Shown here: piece by piece, positions 9,118 through 18,769 of the stretch | How positions within the stretch are numbered: position 1 is the first letter of the stretch | Layout of the letters: every line of letters begins with the position of its first letter | Source of the DNA: SFTJ01 sp905210415 | GTDB lineage: Bacteria; Bacteroidota; Bacteroidia; Bacteroidales; Muribaculaceae | Length of the DNA: 64,000 nucleotides | Direction of reading: 5' to 3' | Assembly: GCA_902476295.1 (NCBI GenBank) | Contig: CABSDC010000003.1 | Span: forward strand, 6,052-70,051 | Notes under the pieces: model-generated | Told to the model about the DNA's origin: nothing | Seen by the model: only the letters and a program-made list of their open reading frames with translations | Databases searched by the model: none | Translations under genes and position numbers: made by a program

Positions 9118-10689
9118 TTAATATTTTCCTGCAATTTCAGCAGCAACGGCACGAATCTTCGATGTAACGTCGTCGTTGATAACGCCCGACTTGAGCACAT
9201 CGAGCACATCGGCTTGATGCTTTGCACGAAGCAATTGCAAGAACAATTTTTCAAACTCAGCAACCTTGTCGAGAGGCACTTTCTCAAGAAGACCATTCAC
9301 ACCGCAATAGATCACAGCCACTTGTTCTTCCACAAGCATTGGTGTGTATTGTGGTTGGATGAGCAGACGCTCGTTCTTGCGACCACGGTCGATAGTACGT
9401 GCTGTCACAGGGTCGATGTCGCCACCAAACTTGGTGAACGATTCCAATTCGCGGAATTGGGCCTGTGCAATCTTCAGCGTACCAGCCACCTTCTTCATTG
9501 ACTTGATCTGTGCATTACCACCCACACGCGACACTGAGATACCCACATTGATAGCAGGACGCACACCTTGGTTGAACAATCCTGACTCGAGGAATATCTG
9601 ACCGTCGGTGATAGAAATCACGTTGGTAGGAATGTATGCCGACACGTCGCCAGCCTGAGTTTCAATGATTGGGAGCGCGGTGAGCGAACCACCACCCTTC
9701 ACCATAGGGCGAAGGACTTCTGGGAGGTCGTTCATCGACTCTGCCACCTTCTGATTGTCGATAATCTTAGCAGCACGCTCGAGCAAGCGAGAGTGCAAAT
9801 AGAAGATATCGCCAGGATAAGCCTCACGACCAGAAGGACGCTTCAAGATAAGCGAGAGCTCACGATATGCCACAGCTTGCTTTGAAAGGTCGTCGTAGAC
9901 AATGAGCGCATCACGACCAGTGTCGCGGAAATACTCACCGATAGCAACACCCGCAAATGGTGCATAATAGCGCATCGCAGCACTATCGGCAGCAGTTGCT
10001 GCCACCACCACTGTATATGCAAGCGCACCGTGCACGTTCAATTGGTTGACAATTGAAGCCACAGTAGAAGCTTTCTGACCGATAGCCACATATACACAAT
10101 ACACTGGCTTACCAGCCTCGTAATTGGCCTTCTGATTGATGATGGTATCAATAGCAATAGCAGTCTTACCGATTTGGCGGTCGCCAATGATAAGTTCGCG
10201 CTGACCGCGGCCTATTGGCACCATCGAGTCGATTGCCTTAATACCTGTCTGAAGTGGTTGCTTCACAGGTTGGCGGAAGATAACGCCTGGTGCCTTACGT
10301 TCCAATGGCAAACGCAGGAGCTTGCCATCAACAGGGCCCTTGCCATCAACAGGGTTACCAAGCACGTTGATTACACGGCCAAGCAGACCCTCACCCACAG
10401 GGATAGAGGCAATCTCACCAGTGCGGCGCACCTTCATGTTCTCGTTAATCGAATTAACGTTGTCAAGAAGGATCACACCCACATTGCTCTCTTCGAGGTT
10501 CATTGCCACACCAGTCACGCCATTTTCAAATTCCACAAGTTCGTTGGCTTGCACATTTTCAAGGCCATAGACGTGTGCCACACCATCACCCACTTCGAGA
10601 ACAGTGCCCACTTCCTCAAACGACACTTTAGAGTTTACGTCGTTTAATTCTTGTTTTAATATATCTGATATTTCACTTGGGTTTATCAT
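9118..10689 (-). CDS. atpA: ATP synthase subunit alpha
   Basis: A 523-residue F1 subunit. It has the beta-barrel N-domain, Walker A GDRQIGKTAIAIDT at about residues 169-182, and the C-terminal helical domain. Alpha binds non-catalytic nucleotide and forms the hexamer with beta. It starts 9 bases after atpH, so the two are likely translationally coupled. Confidence 0.98.
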   Translation of the reverse strand: MINPSEISDILKQELNDVNSKVSFEEVGTVLEVGDGVAHVYGLENVQANELVEFENGVTGVAMNLEESNVGVILLDNVNSINENMKVRRTGEIASIPVGEGLLGRVINVLGNPVDGKGPVDGKLLRLPLERKAPGVIFRQPVKQPLQTGIKAIDSMVPIGRGQRELIIGDRQIGKTAIAIDTIINQKANYEAGKPVYCVYVAIGQKASTVASIVNQLNVHGALAYTVVVAATAADSAAMRYYAPFAGVAIGEYFRDTGRDALIVYDDLSKQAVAYRELSLILKRPSGREAYPGDIFYLHSRLLERAAKIIDNQKVAESMNDLPEVLRPMVKGGGSLTALPIIETQAGDVSAYIPTNVISITDGQIFLESGLFNQGVRPAINVGISVSRVGGNAQIKSMKKVAGTLKIAQAQFRELESFTKFGGDIDPVTARTIDRGRKNERLLIQPQYTPMLVEEQVAVIYCGVNGLLEKVPLDKVAEFEKLFLQLLRAKHQADVLDVLKSGVINDDVTSKIRAVAAEIAGKY

Positions 10690-10698
10690 CTCACTATT

Positions 10699-11238
10699 TT
10701 AACTTAGGAGTTTCAAACGCAATTTTTTCAATTCATTCTTAACCGAAGCATCGAGAACAACCGAGTCAACCTTCACCACAAATCCGCCAATAAGACTTTC
10801 GTCGACGCGAGTAGAGGTTTCGAGACTGCGGCCATCAAGATATTTCCCGACAGTTGCAGTTATTTCCTTAATCTTTTCTTCAGGCAACGAGCAAGCCGTT
10901 ACAATCTCCACCTGCGAGATGCGTTGCTCCGCGCGGTAGATTTTCACATACGCCAAGGCCATAGCCTGCAGCATAGTGATACGGCTGTGCTTGTCAGCCA
11001 GAAATATGAACTTGTCGAGAGAACCGCCCTTAGAGGCTCCGGAAGCTTTGAGAAGCACCTTTTCCTTGTCCTCAATGGCAATGAAAGGATTGTCGATAGT
11101 GGATTTCAGCCCATCGACAGAAGCAAAGCTCTCGGCGAGCATCTTCATCTGGGCATACACTTCGGCAGCCTCTCCCACCTCACAAGCATGCTTATAGAGG
11201 GCTTTGGCATATCGGTTAGGAATAAGTCCGTCGTTCAT
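10699..11238 (-). CDS. atpH: ATP synthase subunit delta
   Basis: A 179-residue protein of the OSCP/delta family, which ties the peripheral stalk to the top of F1. It shows the N-terminal helical bundle (RYAKALYKHACEVGE) and the C-terminal motif DESLIGGFVVKVDS typical of the family. It lies 13 bases after atpF. Confidence 0.94.
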   Translation of the reverse strand: MNDGLIPNRYAKALYKHACEVGEAAEVYAQMKMLAESFASVDGLKSTIDNPFIAIEDKEKVLLKASGASKGGSLDKFIFLADKHSRITMLQAMALAYVKIYRAEQRISQVEIVTACSLPEEKIKEITATVGKYLDGRSLETSTRVDESLIGGFVVKVDSVVLDASVKNELKKLRLKLLS

Positions 11239-11251
11239 AATCTATATCCGT

Positions 11252-11749
11252 TTAGTTTTTGTTCTCTACTTCATTCAATAGTTTATTCACCAGCGAGTTT
11301 TGAGCAGCGTCGTCAGCAAGATTCTTTCTGATGACCTTTTCTGCGATTGTGAGGGCATAAGCGCTCACCTCCTGGCGGAGTTGCATTTCTGAAGCCTTGC
11401 GCGATTGCTCAATGGCCACATTAGCAGCATCCATCACCTTCTTAGCTTCCACCGAAGCGGCAGCCTTAGCCTCCTCGATGATTTGAGTTTTCATCTTGTC
11501 GGCTTCACGAAGTATTTCTGCTTGACGCTTCTGAGCCTCTGCTACATAAGTGGCAGCCTCAGCCTTTGCATTATCAAGCTGTTCCTTTGCGTTTTGTGCA
11601 TATATCACACCCTTGTCGATCAGGTCGGCGCGCTTCTCCATCATGTTGATGATGGCTGGCCACGCAAACTTTGCCAATATCGCTACCAGCAAAACAAAGG
11701 TGACGAACATCCAAAACACAAGGCCTATTTCAGGCGTGAAGAGTTCCAT
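11252..11749 (-). CDS. atpF: ATP synthase subunit b
   Basis: A 165-residue peripheral-stalk protein with one N-terminal membrane helix (residues about 8-28) followed by a long charged coiled coil rich in Ala, Lys and Glu (for example DKGVIYAQNAKEQLDNAKAE). It forms the stator with delta. It is 14 bases downstream of atpE. Confidence 0.95.
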   Translation of the reverse strand: MELFTPEIGLVFWMFVTFVLLVAILAKFAWPAIINMMEKRADLIDKGVIYAQNAKEQLDNAKAEAATYVAEAQKRQAEILREADKMKTQIIEEAKAAASVEAKKVMDAANVAIEQSRKASEMQLRQEVSAYALTIAEKVIRKNLADDAAQNSLVNKLLNEVENKN

Positions 11750-11763
11750 TCAGTAACTTTTTA

Positions 11764-12018
11764 TTATAAGAAGTAAGCAAGAATACAAACGATTACAGCG
11801 AACAAGGCAACACCTTCAACAAGGGCAGCGATAACGATCATATTGCTTCGAATGTCGCCTGCTGAATCTGGTTGACGTGCGATAGCTTCCATAGCAGAAG
11901 AACCGATCTTACCGATACCAATACCTGCACCAATTACAGCGATACTTGCACCAATACATGCACCTATTTTTGCAAGGGCTGCGCCGGCAGCTGCTTGCGC
12001 TAAAATTAATCCTAACAT
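11764..12018 (-). CDS. atpE: ATP synthase subunit c
   Basis: An 84-residue two-helix proteolipid of the rotor ring. Helix 1 has the Gly-rich face GAGIGIGKIG; the polar loop has ARQPD; the ion-binding carboxylate is Glu68 in AALVEGVALF. The residue after the glutamate is Gly instead of Ser or Thr and the sodium-type Gln in helix 1 is absent, which favours protons over sodium as coupling ion. That last point is inference from known c-ring motifs. Confidence 0.96.
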   Translation of the reverse strand: MLGLILAQAAAGAALAKIGACIGASIAVIGAGIGIGKIGSSAMEAIARQPDSAGDIRSNMIVIAALVEGVALFAVIVCILAYFL

Positions 12019-12085
12019 AGTTGTAGTTTTTTTAAAATTATTGTTTATATTTTCTTTATTTCTGAAAAATGTTTTTTCTTGTTTT

Positions 12086-13156
12086 TTATTCCTCGCTATG
12101 CGCCGACTCGTGTGGGTCGCACACTGCCATCGAGATGAACAGGGTGCTTAGCATCGTGAACACGAAAGCCTGAATGAAGCTCACAAGTGTGTCGAGCAAG
12201 AGCATAAAGAGTGAGAAGAGAACCGAGAACACGGTGATGCCACCAGTAACAACTGGGCCAAAACTTGCAAATATGAATATAAGCAAAGTTAACACAATCA
12301 CTATCATGTGTCCGCCCATCATATTGGCGAAAAGACGCACACACAGTGCCGCTGGCTTAGTGAATACGCCGAACACCTCTATCGCCTGCATAATCGGAAG
12401 TGGACACTTCAACCAGATTGGAACGTCTGGCCAGAAGATATCCTTCCAATAGTGTTTGCTGCCACGAAGGTTGGTGATGAGGAATGTGCAGAGTGCCAAC
12501 ACAAGTGTCACTGCCACATTACCCGTGAGGTTTGCACCACCAGGGAATATCACCATCAAACCCAAAAGGTTCATCACAAAGATGAAAAAGAACACTGTGA
12601 GCAGATATGGAGCATACTTAGGAGCCTTGCTGCCCATAGTTGGGCGAATCACTCCCATATAGATAAACTCCACAAGAGCCTCAAGGCTTGCTGTCACCTT
12701 GCGAGGTGCAAGCATGCCGTGCTTCTTATACCAGCGCACCACGCTGAATGCTATGAGCATCACCACAGCAGCTGCAATAAACAGGGCTGCCACGTCTTTG
12801 GTAATCGAGAGGTCGAGAGGGCGGTATTCGCTGCCGCTCGCACTCTTGGCTACCACTTTATTGGCAAACTCGCCTTCTTTTGCAATGTAGAAACCTTCGT
12901 ACTCTCCACCATCGGTCACGCGAGCCGAGCTAAACATGTGCCAAGCTCCAGCCTCGTCGCGAACAATGACAGGCAATGGAATGCGTTGACTATGAGAGAA
13001 AGGCACTTCCCACCCGTAAGCATCTCCCAAGTGATGGAAAATAATCTCTTTCGGGTTGAGGCTTTCACCCTCTTCCGAGGTCATAGCCGCATTGGCAGGC
13101 ATTGCCATAAGCAACGCTGCAAGAGCCATAACCATTGTGAGCAAAACTTTCTTCAT
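12086..13156 (-). CDS. atpB: ATP synthase subunit a with long N-terminal domain
   Basis: A 356-residue protein, about 85 residues longer than the E. coli subunit. It opens with a signal-like segment ending MPANAAM near residue 24 and a soluble stretch to about residue 125, then the membrane helices. The half-channel arginine helix is recognisable in PAALCVRLFANMMGGHMIV (about 270-290), and the C-terminal helix in VSFIQAFVFTMLS. The extended exported N-domain is common in Bacteroidetes. It is 13 bases after atpC; the separate small membrane gene often found here in relatives is absent. Confidence 0.94.
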   Translation of the reverse strand: MKKVLLTMVMALAALLMAMPANAAMTSEEGESLNPKEIIFHHLGDAYGWEVPFSHSQRIPLPVIVRDEAGAWHMFSSARVTDGGEYEGFYIAKEGEFANKVVAKSASGSEYRPLDLSITKDVAALFIAAAVVMLIAFSVVRWYKKHGMLAPRKVTASLEALVEFIYMGVIRPTMGSKAPKYAPYLLTVFFFIFVMNLLGLMVIFPGGANLTGNVAVTLVLALCTFLITNLRGSKHYWKDIFWPDVPIWLKCPLPIMQAIEVFGVFTKPAALCVRLFANMMGGHMIVIVLTLLIFIFASFGPVVTGGITVFSVLFSLFMLLLDTLVSFIQAFVFTMLSTLFISMAVCDPHESAHSEE

Positions 13157-13168
13157 AATCCTACTACA

Positions 13169-13405
13169 TTAATAAATGCAAACTGACACCACGTTGTTGT
13201 TGATATCTGCCACGCCGCCGCGAATTTCACGAGTTGAGCGTGTGCCATCGATATTCACATAACCAACTTTTCCAGCAGTGAGCGAAGCTATCAAGGCTGC
13301 GTGATTGTTCAGCACCTCAAAAAGCCCCATTTCACCAGGCAGCGACACCAAGGTCACCTCGCCCTCAAATTCTATCTGCTCTGCTGATATTATTTTTAGT
13401 GTCAT
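13169..13405 (-). CDS. atpC: ATP synthase subunit epsilon (short form)
   Basis: A 78-residue protein that keeps only the N-terminal beta-sandwich of epsilon (LPGEMGLFEVLNNHAALIASL). The C-terminal helical hairpin that inhibits ATP hydrolysis in E. coli epsilon is missing, as in many Bacteroidetes. It links gamma to the c-ring and follows atpD by 39 bases. Confidence 0.9.
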   Translation of the reverse strand: MTLKIISAEQIEFEGEVTLVSLPGEMGLFEVLNNHAALIASLTAGKVGYVNIDGTRSTREIRGGVADINNNVVSVCIY

Positions 13406-13444
13406 CGTATCTTACTTGTTAAATAATTTGTCTTAATATAATCC

Positions 13445-14947
13445 TTAGCCCACCTCGGCAAGAAGTTTCTTACCCTTGGCAATGGCTTCATCGATAGTGC
13501 CGACATTCAAGAATGCCTGTTCTGGATATTCGTCCATTTCACCGCTAAGAATCATCTTAAATCCGCGAATGGTTTCGCTCAATGGCACCATCACACCTGG
13601 CAGACCAGTGAACTGCTCAGCCACGAAGAATGGTTGCGACAAGAAGCGTTGAGCACGACGTGCGCGTGACACCACGAGTTTGTCGGCATCGCTCAATTCG
13701 TCCACACCGAGGATGGCAATGATATCTTGAAGCTCGTTGTACTTCTGAAGCAATTGCTTCACGCTCTGAGCCACTTGATAGTGTTCTTCACCGATGATGT
13801 TAGGGTCAAGAATACGAGAAGTAGAGTCAAGAGGGTCAACGGCTGGATAGATACCAAGCTCAGCAATCTTACGGCTAAGCACTGTGGTAGCGTCCAAGAA
13901 GCTGAATGTTGTGGCAGGAGCAGGGTCGGTCAAGTCGTCGGCAGGCACATAGATTGCTTGCACAGAGGTGATACTACCTTGCTTAGTGGAAGTGATACGT
14001 TCCTGCAAAGCACCCATTTCAGAAGCCAAAGTTGGTTGATAACCCACAGCCGATGGCATACGGCCCAAAAGCGCCGACACCTCAGAACCAGCCTGAGTGA
14101 AACGGAAGATATTGTCGATGAAAAGAAGGATATCCTTACCACCGCCATCTTGATCGCGGAATTGCTCGGCCACTGTAAGACCCGACAAAGCCACACGAAG
14201 ACGTGCGCCCGGTGGTTCGTTCATCTGGCCGAACACAAGTGCAGCCTGCGATTGAGCCACTTGGTCCATATCAACGTCGTCGATATTCCATTCGCCCTTT
14301 TCGAGGCCTTCCTCAAATTTCTTACCATACTTGATAACGCCGCTCTCAATCATTTCACGAAGCAAGTCGTTACCCTCACGTGTACGTTCACCAACGCCTG
14401 TAAATACAGAGAAACCATTGTGACCGTGAGCAATATTATGGATCAACTCCATAATAAGCACAGTCTTACCTACACCGGCACCACCGAACAAACCGATTTT
14501 ACCACCCTTGCTATAAGGCTCGAGCAAGTCGATAACCTTAATACCAGTGAACAAGATTTCAGAAGAAATCGTCAAATCTGAGAATGACGGAGCTGGTTGG
14601 TGTATCGCTCTGCGTTTTTCATCAGCAATTGGGGTCAAGTGGTCGATAGGCTGACCTACTACGTTCAGCAGACGACCTTTCACTTGGTTACCTGTAGGCA
14701 CCGAAATAGGTTGACCCACATTCACCACCTTCATACCGCGTTGCAAGCCATCAGTACTTTCCATAGCCACTGCACGCACAGTATCTTCACCGATGTGCTG
14801 TTCAACTTCAAGAATCAACTCAGAGCCATCTGCCCTAGGCACTTTCAAGGCTGTGTAGATAGCTGGCACCTCGTTGCCCTCGCCTTCAAAAGCGACGTCG
14901 ACAACCGGGCCGATTACCTGAGTGATTATTCCATATTTCTCGTTCAT
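13445..14947 (-). CDS. atpD: ATP synthase subunit beta
   Basis: A 500-residue catalytic F1 subunit. Walker A GGAGVGKTVLIMEL lies at about residues 156-169, the catalytic glutamate in GVGERTREGND near 190, and Walker B in ILLFIDNIFRF near 270. It is the first atp gene and starts only 41 bases after nuoH, with no terminator or recognisable promoter between, so atp is expected to be read from the nuo promoter. Confidence 0.98.
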   Translation of the reverse strand: MNEKYGIITQVIGPVVDVAFEGEGNEVPAIYTALKVPRADGSELILEVEQHIGEDTVRAVAMESTDGLQRGMKVVNVGQPISVPTGNQVKGRLLNVVGQPIDHLTPIADEKRRAIHQPAPSFSDLTISSEILFTGIKVIDLLEPYSKGGKIGLFGGAGVGKTVLIMELIHNIAHGHNGFSVFTGVGERTREGNDLLREMIESGVIKYGKKFEEGLEKGEWNIDDVDMDQVAQSQAALVFGQMNEPPGARLRVALSGLTVAEQFRDQDGGGKDILLFIDNIFRFTQAGSEVSALLGRMPSAVGYQPTLASEMGALQERITSTKQGSITSVQAIYVPADDLTDPAPATTFSFLDATTVLSRKIAELGIYPAVDPLDSTSRILDPNIIGEEHYQVAQSVKQLLQKYNELQDIIAILGVDELSDADKLVVSRARRAQRFLSQPFFVAEQFTGLPGVMVPLSETIRGFKMILSGEMDEYPEQAFLNVGTIDEAIAKGKKLLAEVG

Positions 14948-14988
14948 AATCTGTGATTATATCTTTATATACTAAAAATGTCTATTTT

Positions 14989-16065
14989 TTAGAAGTGCCA
15001 TCCGAAGCTCACGCAGAGTGCCATAAGCACCAAGTTGAAGAGGCCGAAAGGCATGAGATACTTCCATTCAAGCGCCAACATCTGGTCGATACGAACACGT
15101 GGATATGTCCAACGAATCCAAATCATCAAGAACGATACGAAAATCGCCTTACCAATAAACCAGAATACTGATGGAATGAAGTCCATCACCGAGTTGAATG
15201 CGTCCCATCCTGGGATATGCAATGGCATCCAGCCACCAAGGAACATCAACGAAGCAATACCAGAAACGATAAACAAGTTGAGGTATTCAGCCAAGTAGAA
15301 GAAACCAAAGTGGATACCAGAATACTCAGTGTGGTAACCTGCTGTCAACTCATGCTCAGCCTCAGGCATATCGAATGGGCCACGGTTGGTCTCAGCATTT
15401 GCAGCAATCAAATAGATGATAAATGCAATCACCGCTGGAATGTGACCACGGAAGATAAGCCATCCGTCGGCTTGAGCCTCCACGATGCCAGTCACTGAGA
15501 GTGTGCCAGTGAGGAGCACCATAGTCATGATAGAAATGCCCACAGAAAGCTCATAGCTAATCATTTGAGCACCACTACGCATAGCACCAATCAATGCATA
15601 TTTATTGTTGCTCGACCATCCTGCAAGCAGAATGCCGATTACACCAATCGAAGATGCAGCAATCATAAAGAACACACCGATGTTGAAATCGATGATTTGC
15701 AAGCCATTACCCCAAGGAAGATTAGCAAACACGAGCATTGAAGCGATGATCACCAAGTAAGGAGCAAGAGCAAACAAGAACTTATCAGTGTTCTTCAGTT
15801 GGATGATTTCCTTAAGAAGAATCTTAAACACGTCGGCAAACACCTGGCACAAGCCCCAAGGACCCACACGCATCGGGCCAAGGCGACATTGTATCCATCC
15901 ACACAACTTACGTTCGTAGAAGATGTAGAAAATAGCCAACACAGAGTAGAGCAGCAACAATGCAACAATCACAAGCACGCTCTCCACGCACACTGTTAGC
16001 CATTCAGGCATAAAGCTGTTCAACAGATTGTTAATCCAGTTTGTAACTATACCAAAGTCAAACAT
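14989..16065 (-). CDS. nuoH: NADH-quinone oxidoreductase subunit H
   Basis: A 358-residue membrane subunit that forms the quinone chamber at the joint of the two arms. Family motifs are visible: ERKLCGWIQCRLGPMRVGPWG at about residues 50-70, the acidic loop ETNRGPFDMPEAEHELTAGY near 225-245, and WIRWTYPRVRIDQ near the C-terminus. It is the last nuo gene before the atp block. Confidence 0.96.
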   Translation of the reverse strand: MFDFGIVTNWINNLLNSFMPEWLTVCVESVLVIVALLLLYSVLAIFYIFYERKLCGWIQCRLGPMRVGPWGLCQVFADVFKILLKEIIQLKNTDKFLFALAPYLVIIASMLVFANLPWGNGLQIIDFNIGVFFMIAASSIGVIGILLAGWSSNNKYALIGAMRSGAQMISYELSVGISIMTMVLLTGTLSVTGIVEAQADGWLIFRGHIPAVIAFIIYLIAANAETNRGPFDMPEAEHELTAGYHTEYSGIHFGFFYLAEYLNLFIVSGIASLMFLGGWMPLHIPGWDAFNSVMDFIPSVFWFIGKAIFVSFLMIWIRWTYPRVRIDQMLALEWKYLMPFGLFNLVLMALCVSFGWHF

Positions 16066-16095
16066 ATTTCTATCGTTATATTTCTATCGTTATTA

Positions 16096-17724
16096 TTATC
16101 TGTCAATATCTGGAATCACATAGTCGAGTGCAGCACCGATTGTAATCAAGTCGGCAATCATGTGACCTTGGCAGCAGCTATCCATCACACCCACAAGATT
16201 AAAGCATGGGCTTTGGAAGTGCATACGGTAAGCAGCCTTGCCACCATCGCTCTCGATATACACGCCGAAGATACCACGGCTTGCTTCCACCTCTTGATAC
16301 CAGCGGCCAACAGGCAATTTCACCACCTTAGGCACCTTAGCGCAGATTTCGCCTTCTGGGATGTTGTCAACGAGTTGCTCAAGAATCTTAAGACTCTCTT
16401 CAATCTCATCAAGACGGTTGAGATAACGGTCGTAGCAGTCGCCATTGGTGCGAACAATTTCCTTGAAATCCAATTCACCGTAGATTGAGTATGGACGGTG
16501 TTTGCGCACGTCGCAAGCGAAGCCAGAAGCACGTCCTGAAGGACCAGTAACAGCATAGCTGATAGCGTCTTCCTTAGAGAGCTCGCCGATGCCGATCATA
16601 CGATTGCGAGCAATCACGTTGCCAGTATACAACTTATGATATTCCTTCAATGCCTTGCGCATCTTAGGGATAAATGCCTTAACGTCTTTTTGGAAGTCTT
16701 CGTGCAAGTCGGCTACCACACCACCAATCACGTTGTAGTGGAGCGACATACGAGCACCGCAAGTCTTTTCAAAAATGTCGAGAACGTCTTCACGTTCGCG
16801 GAAGCCATAGAAGAATGCTGTGGTAGCACCCATATCCATGGTCAAACAGCCGTATGAAAGCAAATGCGAGCTGATACGCATCAATTCGTCCATCATCACA
16901 CGTATCACTTGAGCGCGGCGTGGCACTTCAATGCCGAGAGCCTTCTCGATGCACATGCACAAGCAATGACGGTTTTGATGAGCACTCATATAGTCCATAC
17001 GGTCAGGGAAGAACAATGTCTGAGGATAAGTCATTCCCTCGCACAATTTCTCTATACCGCGGTGAATGTATCCCGACATCACGTCTACCTTCTTGATAAT
17101 CTCACCGTTGAGCGAAGCACGAAGACGCATAACACCGTGAGTAGATGGGTGTTGAGGACCGAAGTTCACTACATATTCGTCCTTACCAAACACCTTTTTC
17201 TCCACCTTGGTGAGATTGCCGTTTTCGTCTTCTACGATTGAGAATGTATCGTCTTCGTTCACCTCTGGTTCAAGGCGAATAGGGTTGATTTCTGGATTAG
17301 CGTCATAGTCCTTGCGGAGAGGATATCCCACCCAGTCGTTGCGCAAGAAGAAGCGGCGCATGTCGGGGTGATTGATAAACTTGATTCCGAAGAAGTCATA
17401 CACTTCGCGCTCTTGGAAGTTTGCAACGCCCCAAATGTCGCTCACTGTGTGAATCATAGGGTTTTCGCGGTCAGCCGCAATCACCTTCACAGCAATCATT
17501 TGCCATGTGGCAGTAGATGTGAGATAATACATCACACCAAAAGCATCTTTCCAGTCCATACCCACCACAGCAGAAAGCATATCAAACTGCAGGTCGGCAT
17601 CATCCTTGAGAGCCTTAGCAAGCGCATGCCAGTGCTTTTCCTCAACAGTCACCACCAGGCGGTCAGCCTCTTCGAAGGTTACTGCCGGGCAAAGCGCACT
17701 GATTTTTTCTTGTATATTTACCAT
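16096..17724 (-). CDS. nuoCD: NADH-quinone oxidoreductase fused subunit C/D
   Basis: A 542-residue fusion. Residues about 1-160 are the 30-kDa subunit NuoC with the signature NFQEREVYDFFGIKF. Residues about 185-542 are the 49-kDa subunit NuoD with NFGPQHPSTHGVMRL, which lines the quinone site with NuoB. The C-terminal DYVIPDIDR ending is typical. The fusion is the standard arrangement in Bacteroidetes. Confidence 0.96.
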   Translation of the reverse strand: MVNIQEKISALCPAVTFEEADRLVVTVEEKHWHALAKALKDDADLQFDMLSAVVGMDWKDAFGVMYYLTSTATWQMIAVKVIAADRENPMIHTVSDIWGVANFQEREVYDFFGIKFINHPDMRRFFLRNDWVGYPLRKDYDANPEINPIRLEPEVNEDDTFSIVEDENGNLTKVEKKVFGKDEYVVNFGPQHPSTHGVMRLRASLNGEIIKKVDVMSGYIHRGIEKLCEGMTYPQTLFFPDRMDYMSAHQNRHCLCMCIEKALGIEVPRRAQVIRVMMDELMRISSHLLSYGCLTMDMGATTAFFYGFREREDVLDIFEKTCGARMSLHYNVIGGVVADLHEDFQKDVKAFIPKMRKALKEYHKLYTGNVIARNRMIGIGELSKEDAISYAVTGPSGRASGFACDVRKHRPYSIYGELDFKEIVRTNGDCYDRYLNRLDEIEESLKILEQLVDNIPEGEICAKVPKVVKLPVGRWYQEVEASRGIFGVYIESDGGKAAYRMHFQSPCFNLVGVMDSCCQGHMIADLITIGAALDYVIPDIDR

Positions 17725-17795
17725 TATATATAAATATGTATATACTGTGTTATCTAATGTTTTTTATTTCTCTGTTTTCCTAAGCATCTGCCCTA

Positions 17796-18404
17796 TTACA
17801 TCTGCTTAGCATCCTCAGGATGGCTGGCGAAGAATTCCTTGATTTTCTCCTTACGGTTTACGCCGCCAAAGAATTTCTGCACCTTGATCTTGCGTTGAAG
17901 CTGCATCAAGCCATAGAACATAGCCTCAGGACGTGGAGGACAGCCTGGCATATACACGTCTACAGGAAGAATCTTGTCTACACCTGGCAACACGCAATAA
18001 GAGTTTTTAAACGGACCGCCAGAAACGGCGCAACCGCCACAAGCAATCACATATTTAGGTTCGGCGAGTTGCTCATAAAGGCGAAGCACAGCTGGAGCCA
18101 TGCGATGCACGATTGTGCCTTGCACCATGATATAGTCGGCTTGGCGAGGTGAGTTACGAGCAACCTCAAAACCAAAGCGTGCCATATCATAACGGGCTGC
18201 ACCCAAAGCCATAAACTCGATGGCGCAGCAGCTTGTACCGAAGCACAATGGCCAAAGAGAATTTGAGCGTCCCCAGTTTATCAACTCATCCAATTTGCCC
18301 ACCATCACGTTAGTTCCAGCGGCTTTCAATTCTGCTACGAGGCTGTCAATGTATTCATTATCCTTGAAGTCCTCATACTTCATGCTCTTAATATTTACTC
18401 CCAT
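17796..18404 (-). CDS. nuoB: NADH-quinone oxidoreductase subunit B
   Basis: The subunit that binds cluster N2, the last iron-sulfur centre before quinone. The ligands are visible in GTSCCAIEF, ACGGCAVSGG and MPGCPPRPE. I take the start at MGVNIKSMKY because an AAGGAG ribosome site lies 8-13 bases before it and the start codon overlaps the last codons of nuoA, a coupled arrangement. A start seven codons earlier is also open. About 202 residues. Confidence 0.95.
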   Translation of the reverse strand: MGVNIKSMKYEDFKDNEYIDSLVAELKAAGTNVMVGKLDELINWGRSNSLWPLCFGTSCCAIEFMALGAARYDMARFGFEVARNSPRQADYIMVQGTIVHRMAPAVLRLYEQLAEPKYVIACGGCAVSGGPFKNSYCVLPGVDKILPVDVYMPGCPPRPEAMFYGLMQLQRKIKVQKFFGGVNRKEKIKEFFASHPEDAKQM

Positions 18405-18769
18405 CTCAGTGCTCCTTTCCGCCAAGCATAAGCAAGGCCTAAAACCAATATTACCAAGAAAACGCCAACACTGATAAGACCAGTTGTGCCGATTTTGCTA
18501 CATACTGTAGCCCAAGGGAACAAGAATGTAGTTTCAACGTCGAACATCAAGAACAGGATTGCAAACAAATAATAACCTGCCTTGAACTGGATCATCGACT
18601 CACCACGAGTTGGGATACCGCACTCATATGGGTCCGACTTCATCGAAGTGAACGAGCGAGGTCCGATAAGCTTAGCGATGAGCAGAGCTGCAAACACCAG
18701 CAATGCGCCGGTGAGGATTGCAACAATCATCATCGTTGTGCTTGAGATTCCGAATACTGCTGATTCCAT
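18395..18769 (-). CDS. nuoA: NADH-quinone oxidoreductase subunit A
   Basis: A 124-residue membrane protein with three helices. It has the family signature KSDPYECGIPTRGES at about residues 41-55, a loop contacting the quinone cavity, and FDVETTFLFPWA near 79-90. It is the first gene of the operon, behind a leader of about 310 bases, and overlaps nuoB. Confidence 0.95.
   Translation of the reverse strand: MESAVFGISSTTMMIVAILTGALLVFAALLIAKLIGPRSFTSMKSDPYECGIPTRGESMIQFKAGYYLFAILFLMFDVETTFLFPWATVCSKIGTTGLISVGVFLVILVLGLAYAWRKGALRWE

Noticed and set aside
12308..13186. Long open frame on the plus strand opposite atpB (292 codons)
   Set aside because: It is antisense to a clear atpB, its protein is His/Cys-rich without family features, and it has no promoter or ribosome site.
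13727..14581. Plus-strand open frame opposite atpD
   Set aside because: Shadow of a highly conserved gene; no homologous features.
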